From assembly GCA_040751775.1 (NCBI GenBank), contig JBFMGD010000071.1, forward strand, positions 1 to 8,290: a stretch of DNA of 8,290 bases, written 5' to 3'. The position numbers and the translations under genes were made by a program. Each line of letters starts with the position of its first letter. Position 1 is the stretch's first letter. The notes under the pieces were generated by a model. The model did no database searches and was not told the DNA's origin. It saw only the letters and a list, made by a program, of their open reading frames with translations. This document shows positions 1 through 6,480 of the stretch, piece after piece. The DNA is from JBFMGD01 sp040751775 (GTDB lineage Bacteria > Bacillota > Dethiobacteria > DTU022).

Positions 1-364
1 CGACCGCAGCAAGCGCGCCCTGATGGGTGAAGCGGCCGGCCGTTACAGCGACCTGGCCATAGTCACAGACGACAACCCGCGGGCTGAAGACCCGGCGCGT
101 ATTGTCCAGGAAGTTTTACCGGGGCTGCAGCGCTGCCTGCCGGCGGAAGGGTACCGGGTGATCCATGATCGCAAAGAAGCGATTGCCGCGGCGCTGCAGG
201 CGGCCCGCAGCGGCGATCTGGTGCTGATTGCGGGTAAAGGGCACGAAGCGGAGCAGGTTTACTGTAACCGGGTGATCCCTTTCAGCGACCGGCAGGTTGC
301 CAGAGAGTTAATCACGGCCACATTGCGAGGGAGAAAAAGAACTGATGCAGATCACGGGAAATGA
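1..364 (+). CDS. murE: UDP-MurNAc-tripeptide synthetase MurE, C-terminal part (5' end outside window)
   Basis: This is the last 120 codons of a Mur ligase that enters from the left edge (first full codon at base 2). MurE is the cytoplasmic ATP-dependent ligase that adds the third, diamino residue to UDP-MurNAc-L-Ala-D-Glu. The visible part is the C-terminal ligase domain. It begins DRSKRALMG, matching the family's D-x-x-K-R-P/A-x-M-G segment, followed by VTDDNPRAEDP. In E. coli MurE the Arg of DNPR contacts the carboxylate of meso-diaminopimelate, and lysine-adding enzymes differ here, so a meso-DAP substrate is inferred. The GKGHE motif near the end is a second diamino-acid-binding signature. 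The reading frame ends with TGA at 362-364, inside the start of murF (20 nt overlap), which implies co-transcription and probably coupled translation. A start at the internal ATG at 23 is not credible because homology continues upstream to the window edge. Confidence 0.96.
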   Translation, partial: DRSKRALMGEAAGRYSDLAIVTDDNPRAEDPARIVQEVLPGLQRCLPAEGYRVIHDRKEAIAAALQAARSGDLVLIAGKGHEAEQVYCNRVIPFSDRQVARELITATLRGRKRTDADHGK

Positions 365-1733
365 ATTGATCCAGGCGTGTGCCGGCATAGTGCAGCAGGG
401 GAATCCGGATAGCGCAATCACCGGATTTTCAATCGATTCGCGGCGGATCACGCCGGGCGATTTTTTTGTTCCCTTGCCGGGAGAACGGGAGGACGGTCAC
501 CGCTATGTCGGCCAGGCCCTGGAGAGAGGGGCGGCCGGTTCATTTTACTCCCGTATCCCCGTGCCGCCGCTGCCGTCCGGCAGCCTGATCATCCGGGTCG
601 GTGATGTATTGACCGCTTTGCAACAGGTTGCCGCCGCATACCGTACCAGGTTTGATTTGCCGGTGATCGGAGTAACGGGCAGCAGCGGCAAGACGACCAC
701 CAAGGATTTGATTGCCGGCGTTTTATCCAGCCGGCTGGAGGTGCTCAAAACTGAGGGCAACCTTAATAACGAAATCGGCTTACCCTTAACGCTGCTAACC
801 CTCGAGGAACATCACCAGGCTGCCGTCCTGGAAATGGGGATGAGCGCTCCCGGCGAAATTGCCATTCTGGCGAAGATGGCCCGGCCGGCGATCGGCGTGA
901 TCAGCAATATTGGGGAGGCGCACCTGGAGCGGCTGGGCTCCCGGGAAGCCATCGCCAGGGCCAAGGAAGAACTGCTGGATTATATCGGCTCCGGCGGCAC
1001 CGCCGTGCTCAACGGCGATGATGACCGCCTGGTGCAAATGGGGAAACGCTTTCCGGGAAAAGCATATTATTACGGCTTTAGCCGCGGAGATGTCCGGTGT
1101 ACAAAGTTGTCTCAACAGGGAGAAAACAGCTTTTTCCGGGTGCGTTTCCCCAATAGATCAGAAAGGAGCTTCAGTTTGCCGCTGCCCGGCAGGCACCTGG
1201 TCAGCAACGCCTTAGCCGCGTTAACGATCGGTTACCTGTTCCAGATAGGTCCCGCGGAGATGGAGACGGGGCTGCAGGCCAGCCGGGTTACCGGCGGCCG
1301 GCTGCAAATCAGGCGAACCGGGCGCGGAGTAAGGGTAATCGATGACAGTTACAACGCCAATCCCAGTTCCGTCAAGGCGGCCCTGGAGGTTCTACGGGAT
1401 CTGGGCGGGTCGAAAGGAGTTGCCGTCTTGGGAGAGATGCTTGAATTGGGGCCTACAGCGGCGGAAGAGCACCGGCAGGTGGGACGCTTCGCGGCTCGCT
1501 GCGGCATTGCCCGCCTGGTGACGGTGGGGGCGCTGGCTGGAGAAGCAGCCGCGGCAGCCCGGGCGGCAGGCCTCGCGGCGATCGCCTGTGCGGATCATGC
1601 CGAGGCGGTCTCTGCACTGAATGAACTGCCGTTGGATCAAAGTTGGACCGTTCTGGTCAAGGGATCCCGGGGTGCGCGTATGGATCAGTTGGTGCAAGCC
1701 CTGCTAAAAGAGCCGGAGGGAGAAACAAAATAA
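345..1733 (+). CDS. murF: UDP-MurNAc-tripeptide:D-Ala-D-Ala ligase MurF
   Basis: MurF is the ATP-dependent cytoplasmic ligase that joins D-Ala-D-Ala to the UDP-MurNAc-tripeptide, completing the pentapeptide precursor. The 462-residue product has the normal family length and all three Mur-ligase domains. The N-terminal substrate domain includes the SIDSRRITPGDFFVPL segment (about 29-44). The central ATPase domain has a P-loop GVTGSSGKTTT at 109-119, NLNNEIGLPLTLL around 139-151, EMGM at 163-166, HLERLGS at 193-199 and the probable carbamylated Lys207 in ARAKEEL. The C-terminal domain has DDSYNANPSS at 333-342 and GEMLELG at 363-369, with a VKGSRGARMDQLV segment near the end. The ATG at 345 follows GAGGGAG at 327-333 with 11 nt between them and lies inside the end of murE. 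The stop TAA overlaps the mraY start. Confidence 0.98.
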   Translation: MQITGNELIQACAGIVQQGNPDSAITGFSIDSRRITPGDFFVPLPGEREDGHRYVGQALERGAAGSFYSRIPVPPLPSGSLIIRVGDVLTALQQVAAAYRTRFDLPVIGVTGSSGKTTTKDLIAGVLSSRLEVLKTEGNLNNEIGLPLTLLTLEEHHQAAVLEMGMSAPGEIAILAKMARPAIGVISNIGEAHLERLGSREAIARAKEELLDYIGSGGTAVLNGDDDRLVQMGKRFPGKAYYYGFSRGDVRCTKLSQQGENSFFRVRFPNRSERSFSLPLPGRHLVSNALAALTIGYLFQIGPAEMETGLQASRVTGGRLQIRRTGRGVRVIDDSYNANPSSVKAALEVLRDLGGSKGVAVLGEMLELGPTAAEEHRQVGRFAARCGIARLVTVGALAGEAAAAARAAGLAAIACADHAEAVSALNELPLDQSWTVLVKGSRGARMDQLVQALLKEPEGETK

Positions 1734-2701
1734 TGCACTGGATGATTCTCACCGCCATGTTGATCGCGTTTGTCTTGAGCGTAGTAATCTGTCCTTTATT
1801 TATCAAGATATTGCGGCGGCTGCAATTCGGACAGCAGATCAGGGAGGACGGCCCCACCCGGCACCGGCTGAAAGCGGGAACCCCGACCGCCGGCGGAGTG
1901 GTTTTCCTGCTGGCTGCGGTTGCCGCGTTGCTAATCCTGCGAGCTTGGTCGGCGGCAATCGGGTTGGCCTTGTTTGTCACCCTCGGCAACGCCCTGATCG
2001 GCTGGCTTGACGATTCTGCCAAGATAGCCCGCTCGCGTTCCCAGGGGCTCAAGGCGCGCAGCAAACTTTTCGGGCAGTTGATCGTCGCGCTCGCTTTCAC
2101 CGCCGGGATTTACCTCTTCGGTGACTACTCTTCGGTGGTGGTGCTGCCCTTTAGCGGCCGGGAGATTGATCTAGCTTATCTTTACCCGCTCTTTGTCCTA
2201 GTAATTATCAGCGCCGCCACCAATGGGGTCAACCTCACTGACGGCATCGACGGACTGGCGACTGGGACGGTGGTCATCGCCCTGCTGGCCTTCCTCTATA
2301 TCGCTTCAACCAGGGATCTTCCCGATATGGCGCTGTTTTGCGGCGCCATGATCGGCGGCTGTTTCGGATTTCTGGTGTACAACCTGCATCCGGCCCGCAT
2401 ATTCATGGGCGATGCAGGGTCCCTCGGTCTGGGGGGCGCCCTGGCCGCGGCGGCGGTGCTGACCAAAACCGAACTGCTGTTGGTGATTATCGGGGGTGTG
2501 TTTGTGCTGGAAGTGCTTTCCGTGATCCTGCAGGTGATCAGTTTCCAGCTGACCCGCCGCCGGATTTTTCTGATGGCTCCCCTGCATCACCATTTTGAGT
2601 TAAAAGGCTGGTCGGAGTGGCAGGTTGTAACCGGGTTCTGGGGCCTGGCTTTCATATTTGCCCTGGCCGGATTAATTGAAGTCTGGCAACAGATTATGTA
2701 A
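1733..2701 (+). CDS. mraY: Phospho-N-acetylmuramoyl-pentapeptide-transferase MraY
   Basis: MraY is the polytopic membrane enzyme that transfers phospho-MurNAc-pentapeptide from the UDP precursor to undecaprenyl phosphate, giving lipid I on the inner face of the membrane. The product is 322 residues, typical for the family, and mostly hydrophobic with about ten membrane segments. Signatures in order are HRLKAGTPTAGG (44-55), the aspartate pair in WLDDSAK (Asp93 and Asp94), NLTDGIDGLATG (167-178), FMGDAGSLGLGG with Asp227, and the MAPLHHHFE loop (281-289) that ends in the His cluster. The start chosen is the ATG at 1733, which shares its A with the murF stop (TAATG) and is preceded by GGAGGGAG at 1715-1722 with 10 nt spacing. 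The frame is open 30 codons further upstream inside murF, but that extension is not MraY-like. An ATG at 1742 is possible but too far from the ribosome site. Confidence 0.98.
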   Translation: MHWMILTAMLIAFVLSVVICPLFIKILRRLQFGQQIREDGPTRHRLKAGTPTAGGVVFLLAAVAALLILRAWSAAIGLALFVTLGNALIGWLDDSAKIARSRSQGLKARSKLFGQLIVALAFTAGIYLFGDYSSVVVLPFSGREIDLAYLYPLFVLVIISAATNGVNLTDGIDGLATGTVVIALLAFLYIASTRDLPDMALFCGAMIGGCFGFLVYNLHPARIFMGDAGSLGLGGALAAAAVLTKTELLLVIIGGVFVLEVLSVILQVISFQLTRRRIFLMAPLHHHFELKGWSEWQVVTGFWGLAFIFALAGLIEVWQQIM

Positions 2702-2711
2702 GCAGTGGGGC

Positions 2712-2718
2712 GGGAGGT
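2712..2718 (+). promoter_or_regulatory. Ribosome binding site fixing the murD GTG start
   Basis: GGGAGGT sits 8 nt before the GTG at 2727. It is the reason for preferring this GTG over the in-frame ATG at 2676, which lies inside the end of mraY and has no comparable site. Confidence 0.75.
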
Positions 2719-2726
2719 TATCCAAG

Positions 2727-4103
2727 GTGATCGAGTTGATTCGGGGGCGGGATGTAATGGTGGTCGGCCTGGCGCGCAGCGGCATGGCCGCGGTGCGGCT
2801 TCTGGCCGAGTTGGGCGCCCGTAAGATAATCGCCACAGATCAAAAGGCGGCTTCGGCTTTACGGGACGAACTGGAACAGCTGAATAAATTTGCCGGCGTT
2901 ACGGCGGTGATCGGCGAAAACCGGCCGGAGTTGGTCACACCGGATCTCTCGCTAATTATTAAAAGCCCGGGAGTGCCGCCCACGCTCGAGCTGTTCCGGC
3001 GGGCCGCGGCGCTGCAAATTCCGGTATTATCGGAGATCGAGCTGGCATATGCTTTTATTAAAGCGCCACTGGTCGGGATTACAGGCACAAACGGCAAGAC
3101 AACGACAACCGCTTTGACGGCGGCCATTTTGGAAGAAGCCCGGATCGGGCCGGTAATGGCCGCCGGCAATATCGGAGTACCCCTCTGCGACGCGGTGGGT
3201 AAAATCAGCTCCTCAGGGGTGATTGTCGCCGAGTTGAGCAGCTTTCAACTCGAAAACATCCGGCACTTCCGTCCGGCTGCGGCTGTATTCCTCAATTTTG
3301 AAGAAGATCACCTCGATTACCACGGCACTATCGAATCCTATTTCCGGGCCAAGGTGCGCATATTTGAAAACCAGGGCGCGGGAGATTACGCCATTCTCAA
3401 TGCCAGCGATGCCGCGGTAGCCGCCCTGGGCGATAAAGTGCCCGGACCGGTCCTCTGGTTCGGAAAAGGGCCGCTTTCCCGCGGGGCGGGGCTGGAGCGC
3501 GACCAGGTGGTCCTTTTTAACGGGGCTAAGGTGGAGCCGGTCTGCCCGCGAGTGGAGATAGCTTTGCCCGGCGAACACAACCTGGAAAACGCCCTGGCGG
3601 CCACAGCGGCGGCCTGGGCTATGGGCGCCGACGCGGCGGCGGCCGGACGGACTTTGCGCCGTTTCCGCGGCATCGAGCACCGCCTGGAGTATGTGGCTTG
3701 CATAGACCAGGTGGAATTCATCAACGATTCCAAGGGCACCAATCCCGGCGCCGCGATTAAGGCACTCCAGTCATTTCCCGGGAAAAGAAAGATCTTAATC
3801 GCCGGCGGTAAAGATAAGGGGAGCGATTTTACGGCTCTCGCGGCGGTGATCAAAGAAGAGGTGCACCACCTCGTTCTGCTCGGCGAAACAAAAGAGCAGT
3901 TGGCCCGAGCCGTGGAACAGGCCGGTTTTACCCGCTACGAGATGGCCGGCAGTTTTGCGGAAGCGGTTGCGGCCGCCTGGTCGCGCGCCGAGCCGGGTGA
4001 CCAGGTTTTGCTTTCTCCCGCCTGCGCCAGTTGGGATATGTTTAAGGATTACGAAGCGCGGGGTAACCTGTTCAAAGAGCTGGTTGCTTCCCTGCGGAGA
4101 TAA
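2727..4103 (+). CDS. murD: UDP-N-acetylmuramoyl-L-alanine:D-glutamate ligase MurD
   Basis: MurD adds D-Glu to UDP-MurNAc-L-Ala with ATP in the cytoplasm. From the GTG at 2727 the product is 458 residues, close to the usual 440-460. The N-terminal Rossmann-like UDP-binding domain opens with MVVGLARSGMAA (about 11-22) and includes KSPGVPP. The central domain has the P-loop GITGTNGKTTT (117-127), ELSSFQLE, the NFEEDHLDYHG magnesium/ATP segment and Lys209 in FRAKVRIF, the usual carbamylated position. The C-terminal domain has GIEHRLE (315-321), NDSKGTNP (333-340), GGKDKG (360-365) and SPACASWDMFKDYE (431-444), where Trp replaces the more common Phe. The gene follows mraY after 25 nt and is followed by the second-largest untranslated gap of the cluster. 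An ATG at 2676 would add 17 residues that do not resemble MurD and overlap mraY. Confidence 0.98.
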   Translation: MIELIRGRDVMVVGLARSGMAAVRLLAELGARKIIATDQKAASALRDELEQLNKFAGVTAVIGENRPELVTPDLSLIIKSPGVPPTLELFRRAAALQIPVLSEIELAYAFIKAPLVGITGTNGKTTTTALTAAILEEARIGPVMAAGNIGVPLCDAVGKISSSGVIVAELSSFQLENIRHFRPAAAVFLNFEEDHLDYHGTIESYFRAKVRIFENQGAGDYAILNASDAAVAALGDKVPGPVLWFGKGPLSRGAGLERDQVVLFNGAKVEPVCPRVEIALPGEHNLENALAATAAAWAMGADAAAAGRTLRRFRGIEHRLEYVACIDQVEFINDSKGTNPGAAIKALQSFPGKRKILIAGGKDKGSDFTALAAVIKEEVHHLVLLGETKEQLARAVEQAGFTRYEMAGSFAEAVAAAWSRAEPGDQVLLSPACASWDMFKDYEARGNLFKELVASLRR

Positions 4104-4104
4104 A

Positions 4105-4168
4105 TCGCTGTCAAGAGCGACTTAAACTGTGCTCCTGCGCAAGGCGAGCCTGAGCGCAGCCGTGGCAC
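4105..4168 (+). other. murD-ftsW intergenic hairpin candidates
   Basis: Two inverted repeats lie in the 88-nt gap. The first begins two bases after the murD stop: TCGCT (4105-4109) pairs with AGCGA (4116-4120) around a 6-nt loop. The second has an inner stem CTGCGC (4135-4140) with GCGCAG (4154-4159) and a possible outer stem GTGC (4129-4132) with GCAC (4165-4168). Neither is followed by a T-run, so they are not convincing intrinsic terminators. They could affect mRNA processing or the murD/ftsW expression ratio, but this is inference and short stems occur by chance in G+C-rich DNA. Confidence 0.3.
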
Positions 4169-4177
4169 CAAGCATTG

Positions 4178-4184
4178 AAAGGGG
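4178..4184 (+). promoter_or_regulatory. Ribosome binding site fixing the ftsW GTG start
   Basis: AAAGGGG ends 7 nt before the in-frame GTG at 4192. The overlapping ATG at 4190 is out of frame, and the upstream in-frame GTG at 4129 has no purine-rich site and would add a 21-residue leader unlike FtsW. Confidence 0.65.
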
Positions 4185-4191
4185 CGGCAAT

Positions 4192-5295
4192 GTGAAAAAA
4201 GAGCAGCGACGTGATCCCGATTACGCGTTAATCCTGGTTATCCTGTTGCTGCTGGGCATCGGTTTGGTGATGGTCTTCAGCGCCAGCTATATCGTCGCTG
4301 AAGAGAGCCGCGGTGACCCTTTCTATTTTTTGCGGCGCCAGGCTGTCTGGATTGCACTCGGGTTGGCCGGCATGTTTTTTTTATCCCATGTGCAGTATTG
4401 GAAGCTGCGCCGGCTGTCTCTTATTTTGATTCTGCTCAGTTTTGTGCTGCTGACGCTGACGCATACCGGTCTCGGTACCGACCTGGGAACCGAAGCGTTT
4501 CGCTGGTTGAAAGTAGGCGGCCTCACTCTGCAGCCTTCCGAATTCAGCAAGCTGGCTTTCATCATCTTTACAGCGGCGTTTATGAGCAGCCGCAGCGTGC
4601 GCATTCAAAAATTTTGGTCCAGCAGCTTTATCCCGCTGGTCCTGGCCGGAATTACCTTTGTTTTCATAGTGGCCCAGCCGGACTTGGGAACGGCGTTAGT
4701 CCTGGTCGGCGGCACCGTGGTCATTATATTGCTGGCCGGGATGCCGTTTAAACAGGCGGCAGCTCTTTTCATGTTGTCCGTGCCGCCGCTGATCCTGGTA
4801 ACTATTCAAAAAGAATACCGGATGGAGCGTCTCCTCTCATTTCTTGATCCCTGGGCTGATCCGAGCGACTCGGGTTACCAGATTATCCAGTCTCTTTATG
4901 CCCTGGGACCGGGGCATCTTTTTGGAGTCGGGTTGGGGCGCAGCCGGCAGAAGCTCTATTACCTGCCGGAGCCGCAAAACGATTTTATCTTTGCCGTGAT
5001 CGGAGAAGAGTTGGGATTTGTCGGCGCCACAGTCGTCCTGCTGCTATTTTTTATCCTGATCTGGCGCGGCCTTAAGATTGCCCTGACCGCTCCGGATACG
5101 TTCGGCAGCCTGCTGGCGGCGGGGATAACGGGCATGGTGGCGATCCAGACGCTGGTGAATATCGCGGTGGTCACCGGTTCAATTCCGGTAACCGGTATTA
5201 ACCTGCCGCTAATCAGCGCCGGCGGTAGCTCCGTTCTTTTCACATTGCTGGGGATGGGTATTCTGTTAAACATCTCCCGCCACTGCCATAAATAG
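4192..5295 (+). CDS. ftsW: SEDS-family peptidoglycan glycosyltransferase FtsW (SpoVE-like)
   Basis: FtsW/SpoVE proteins are SEDS membrane glycosyltransferases that polymerise lipid II into glycan strands with a partner class B penicillin-binding protein at the division septum or during spore cortex synthesis. The 367-residue product has a short charged cytoplasmic N-terminus (KKEQRRDPD) and about ten hydrophobic segments, the first at roughly 11-32. Family signatures are VMVFSAS (26-32), RWLKVGGLTLQPSEFSK (104-120), AQPDLGTALV (161-170), GVGLGRSRQK (245-254), PEPQNDFIFAVIGEELG (259-275) with Asp264 at the position of the proposed catalytic Asp (E. coli FtsW Asp297), and the C-terminal PVTGINLPLISAGGSS (332-347). 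The place between murD and murG is that of ftsW in E. coli and spoVE in Bacillus. Sequence alone does not tell whether it serves vegetative division, sporulation or both; RodA is less likely from this location. Confidence 0.95.
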   Translation: MKKEQRRDPDYALILVILLLLGIGLVMVFSASYIVAEESRGDPFYFLRRQAVWIALGLAGMFFLSHVQYWKLRRLSLILILLSFVLLTLTHTGLGTDLGTEAFRWLKVGGLTLQPSEFSKLAFIIFTAAFMSSRSVRIQKFWSSSFIPLVLAGITFVFIVAQPDLGTALVLVGGTVVIILLAGMPFKQAAALFMLSVPPLILVTIQKEYRMERLLSFLDPWADPSDSGYQIIQSLYALGPGHLFGVGLGRSRQKLYYLPEPQNDFIFAVIGEELGFVGATVVLLLFFILIWRGLKIALTAPDTFGSLLAAGITGMVAIQTLVNIAVVTGSIPVTGINLPLISAGGSSVLFTLLGMGILLNISRHCHK

Positions 5296-5326
5296 AGGCG
5301 GGCGGGGACATGAGGGGTGATTTCCG

Positions 5327-6418
5327 GTGCGTTTGTTAATCAGCGGCGGTGGGACAGGCGGTCATATTTACCCGGCCCTGGCCCTGGCCAGGTATGCGCA
5401 AAGCCAAGACAGCAGCCTGGCGGTGCTTTTTGTGGGAACCGAGGCCGGCCTGGAAAGCAAGATCGTGCCGCAAGCCGGATTCAACCTGGAAACCATTCCC
5501 GCGCGGGGCTACCAGCGGCGTTTAAAGCAGATCGGTCCGGTCTTGGCGGACCTGAGGGCGGGGCTGGCCCGCTCGAGGAAGATTATCAGGGAATTCGCTC
5601 CTGACGTGGTCCTGGGAACAGGCGGGTATGTTTCGGCGCCGGTAATGACGGCCGCCGTCCTGATGCGCCGCCCGACAGTGATCCATGAGCAAAATGCTCT
5701 GCCGGGCCTGGCCAACCGCATTCTGGCCCCTCTGGTCAGCCGGGTCTGCCTTTCTTTTGCCGAGACAGGACGGCGTATGCCGCCGTTCAGCAAGAAAGCG
5801 GTGACCGGCAATCCCCGGGCCAGCGAGGTGGCCGCCGTAAACCGGGAGGACGGCATCAGGCTGCTGAACCTGGATCCTGCTCTCAAAACGATCGTGGCCT
5901 ACGGCGGCAGCCGCGGCGCTTTAAGGATCAACCAGGTTATGGTGCGCTATATCCGGGAGTGCGGCCTGCCTCCGGGCACGCAGCTCATTTATATAACCGG
6001 CGATTATTATTATCGCCGGGTGGCGGACGAGCTGGCCGTCGTTCCCAATACAGTACAGGTGCTGCCATATTTAAACGAGATGCCGGCTGCCCTGGCGTCG
6101 GCCGACCTGGTAATTACCCGCAGCGGAGCGACCACCCTGGCCGAAATTACCGCTCTCGGGATACCGGCTCTGCTGATTCCGTCGCCGAATGTGGTCAATA
6201 ATCACCAGTATTATAACGCGCGCCTACTGGTGGAAGCCGGGGCCGCTCTGCTGATCGAAGAGTCCGAGTTTAACCATTTGCGGCTGCACCGGGAGATCAA
6301 ACAGCTTTGGTCCGCACCGGCGCGTCTGGCTAAAATGGCCCGTGCCGGTAAAAAGATGGGTGTTGTTGACGCCGCGGCACGTCTTTTCCGTTGCCTTGCC
6401 GAGGTGGCTCATAGCTAA
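5327..6418 (+). CDS. murG: Lipid II-forming N-acetylglucosaminyltransferase MurG
   Basis: MurG is a GT28-family, GT-B fold enzyme at the inner membrane face that transfers GlcNAc from UDP-GlcNAc to lipid I to make lipid II. The 363-residue product has the usual length. The N-terminal acceptor domain starts with the glycine-rich SGGGTGGHIYPA (6-17, with His13), followed by LGTGGYVSAPV (96-106) and HEQNALPG (120-127). The C-terminal donor domain has YGGSRGALRIN (192-202), the TRSGATTLAE sugar-nucleotide segment (264-273) and PSPNVVNNHQYYNA (285-298). The start is the GTG at 5327, where the glycine loop follows directly. GAGGGG at 5312-5317 lies 9 nt upstream, and the wider AGGGGTGAT resembles the anti-16S consensus. 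The gene follows ftsW after 31 nt. It is followed directly by murB, without murC between them. Confidence 0.98.
   Translation: MRLLISGGGTGGHIYPALALARYAQSQDSSLAVLFVGTEAGLESKIVPQAGFNLETIPARGYQRRLKQIGPVLADLRAGLARSRKIIREFAPDVVLGTGGYVSAPVMTAAVLMRRPTVIHEQNALPGLANRILAPLVSRVCLSFAETGRRMPPFSKKAVTGNPRASEVAAVNREDGIRLLNLDPALKTIVAYGGSRGALRINQVMVRYIRECGLPPGTQLIYITGDYYYRRVADELAVVPNTVQVLPYLNEMPAALASADLVITRSGATTLAEITALGIPALLIPSPNVVNNHQYYNARLLVEAGAALLIEESEFNHLRLHREIKQLWSAPARLAKMARAGKKMGVVDAAARLFRCLAEVAHS
5997..6019 (+). repeat. Perfect inverted repeat inside murG
   Basis: CCGGCGAT (5997-6004) and ATCGCCGG (6012-6019) are exact reverse complements around a 7-nt TATTATT loop, giving an 8-bp G+C-rich hairpin in the murG mRNA. 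It encodes parts of TGDYYYRR (residues 224-231). No T-run follows, so it is not a terminator. Codon choice around a Tyr run may be the whole explanation. Confidence 0.5.
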
Positions 6419-6480
6419 ACTAACAGAACCGTTGTCAGGTGCATAATATAAACTATCCTAGACAGGGGAGCATATATACT
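6419..6480 (+). other. AT-rich murG-murB gap with a weak promoter candidate
   Basis: This 62-nt gap is about 39% G+C by direct count, clearly lower than the flanking genes. It contains TTGTCA (6432-6437) and TATCCT (6454-6459) separated by 16 nt, a weak sigma-A-type pair, plus other -10-like hexamers (CATAAT at 6442, TATAAA at 6447) without a good -35. A transcript from the first pair would start close to the murB ribosome site, which argues against it. An internal promoter for murB and murA is possible but not established. No murC coding remnant is visible. Confidence 0.25.
6464..6470 (+). promoter_or_regulatory. Ribosome binding site favouring a TTG start for murB
   Basis: AGGGGAG ends 10 nt before the in-frame TTG at 6481. 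The other in-frame candidate, GTG at 6439, has no purine-rich site upstream, and the residues between the two starts do not look like MurB. This site therefore decides the start. Confidence 0.6.

Noticed and set aside
1643..1732. 30-codon N-terminal extension of mraY
   Set aside because: It is in-frame read-through inside murF without MraY similarity; the ATG at 1733 has a good ribosome site and gives the normal family length.
3213..3853. Two overlapping 155-codon open frames on the minus strand within murD
   Set aside because: They lie wholly opposite a strongly conserved gene, show no recognisable motif, and such antisense frames are expected in G+C-rich coding DNA.
4104..4170. Rho-independent terminator after murD
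   Set aside because: Hairpins exist but no T-run follows either of them, and the downstream genes continue the same pathway on the same strand.
4129..4191. 21-codon N-terminal extension of ftsW from GTG 4129
   Set aside because: No ribosome site precedes it, and the residues do not resemble an FtsW N-terminus; AAAGGGG before GTG 4192 is the better signal.
5317..5604. 95-codon + strand frame overlapping the murG start
   Set aside because: It is out of frame with murG, has no recognisable family features, and the murG glycine-rich loop accounts for this DNA.
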